From the NCBI GenBank assembly GCA_021786135.1, contig JAJYNV010000137.1:1-6136 (forward strand): 6,136 bases of DNA, written 5' to 3'. Positions 5,602-6,136 of the stretch are shown one piece after another. The stretch's first letter is position 1, and each line of letters starts with the position of its first letter. The DNA comes from Bacillota bacterium. Lineage in GTDB: Bacteria; Bacillota; Sulfobacillia; JAJZYS01; JAJYTV01. The notes under the pieces are model-generated. The model was not told the origin of the DNA and made no database searches. It saw nothing but the letters and a program-made list of their open reading frames with translations. Position numbers and translations under genes: made by a program.

Positions 5602-6081
5602 ATGGCCATGCAGGATCAGTTGACGCTCTACAGTCTGCACGGGTGCCCCTACTGCGCCATCGTGCGGTTGCGTCTCGGGCAGCTCGGTCTCAGCTACAAC
5701 CTGCGCGAGCAGCCGGCGAAACGGGCGGACCGCCACGAGGTCATCGAGGTCTCCGGCCAGGAGACGGTGCCTGTGCTGGTGATCGCTCGCGAGGGCAAGC
5801 CGGACGAGGTGCTCGCGGATGAGAACGACATTCTGCGCTACCTCGACGAGGCCTATGCCCCGCGCAGCACGGCGAAGGATTCCGAACCTTGGGGCGAGGC
5901 CGATGGTCGGGCGCTCCAGTCTGCCGTCGAGAACCTCGAGGATCTCGGCCTGCAGCTCCAGGAGCTCGCGCAAGGGTCTGCCCTATCCGGCGAGACCGAC
6001 CGGGCCAACGTGCTCATGGCTGCAGCCGGCCACGTCACCCTGGCGCAGCGCTGGGCAGCGAACCAGCTTGCGTCCCTCTAG
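5602..6081 (+). CDS. Glutaredoxin/GST-N-like thioredoxin-fold protein with CPYC motif and extra helical C-terminus
   Basis: The 159-residue product opens with a thioredoxin-fold domain at about 6-84: strand LTLYSLHG, redox motif C15-P-Y-C18, the cis-proline loop TVP at 55-57, and an ENDILRYLDEAY helix at 74-85, the equivalent of the GST glutathione-binding helix. CPYC is the classical glutaredoxin active site, so thiol-disulfide exchange is the likely chemistry; the actual thiol cofactor is not shown. The last 70 residues are unlike a full GST all-helical domain and are too short for one; I do not recognise them beyond predicted amphipathic helices rich in Leu, Ala, Glu and Gln. The ATG at 5602 follows AAGGAG (5591-5596) at five bases and is preferred to the ATG at 5572, which would add ten residues without homology. 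It lies 50 bases after the HAD gene and before a strong hairpin. Confidence 0.8.
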   Translation: MAMQDQLTLYSLHGCPYCAIVRLRLGQLGLSYNLREQPAKRADRHEVIEVSGQETVPVLVIAREGKPDEVLADENDILRYLDEAYAPRSTAKDSEPWGEADGRALQSAVENLEDLGLQLQELAQGSALSGETDRANVLMAAAGHVTLAQRWAANQLASL

Positions 6082-6096
6082 GACATTCTCAGGGAA

Positions 6097-6123
6097 GGGG
6101 CCCGCCGCTACGCGGCGGGCCCC
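6097..6123 (+). terminator. Probable intrinsic terminator of the nrdR-HAD-CPYC block
   Basis: A perfect twelve-base inverted repeat (GGGGCCCGCCGC and its complement) encloses a three-base TAC and starts 15 bases after the last stop codon. The downstream tract is TCGTGTTTTGG, only modestly T-rich, so termination may be incomplete, but the all-GC stem is unusually stable. Being symmetrical it could also act on a transcript arriving from the right, though the sequence on its left side is not T-poor or T-rich enough to judge. Confidence 0.7.
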
Positions 6124-6136
6124 TCGTGTTTGGCCA

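Noticed and set aside
1..6136. Mobile element, phage, CRISPR array, tRNA or rRNA gene
   Set aside because: No transposase or integrase motifs, terminal inverted repeats, regularly spaced repeats, or tRNA-like cloverleaf with a TTCRA arm were seen on either strand.

Overview
The window is a compact, high-GC bacterial chromosomal segment: by eye about two thirds G+C, with strongly GC-rich third codon positions. Eight complete protein genes and one truncated gene fill almost all of it, with no gene-free stretch above about 130 bases. I see no phage, transposon, CRISPR or plasmid signature. The gene mix (NrdR, a long AlaX-type editing protein with a DHHA1 tail, TrmL, a YfcE/MJ0936-type phosphodiesterase, a PpaX/Gph-like HAD phosphatase) would fit a high-GC member of the Bacillota or a neighbouring Gram-positive-like or Chloroflexota-like lineage. 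This placement is an inference, and the sequence alone does not settle it.

Layout. (1) At 1-332 (+) is the C-terminal end of an Asp-box (BNR-type) beta-propeller protein. (2) On the minus strand a LysR-type regulator (2133 to 1225) is followed 43 bases later by a secreted polysaccharide deacetylase of the PgaB/IcaB kind (1181 to 372), which ends tail-to-tail with the propeller gene. (3) Divergent from the regulator is a two-gene plus-strand unit, trmL (TTG start at 2260) and a small metallophosphoesterase (2723-3205), separated by one base. (4) This unit meets a minus-strand alanyl-tRNA editing gene (4374 to 3208) tail-to-tail with two bases between the stop codons. (5) Divergent from that is nrdR (4461-4919), overlapping a HAD phosphatase gene (4916-5551) by four bases in an ATGA junction. 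(6) A CPYC thioredoxin-fold protein (5602-6081) follows, with a good candidate promoter of its own, and a strong GC-rich hairpin at 6097-6123 closes the block.

How the genes work together. Two genes serve tRNA quality: TrmL methylates the wobble base and the AlaX-like protein hydrolyses mischarged tRNA-Ala. NrdR controls deoxyribonucleotide synthesis elsewhere in the genome. The phosphodiesterase and HAD phosphatase are small-molecule or housekeeping hydrolases. The deacetylase acts outside the membrane on a polysaccharide and may be controlled by, or merely adjacent to, the LysR regulator. This is a housekeeping neighbourhood and I found no convincing undescribed system. The points worth a second look are regulatory or start-site details: a deacetylase promoter placed for a leaderless mRNA, a dyad in the lysR/trmL gap, a promoter inside the nrdR-HAD-CPYC block that decides the last gene's start, a TTG start for trmL, and very tight convergent gene ends.
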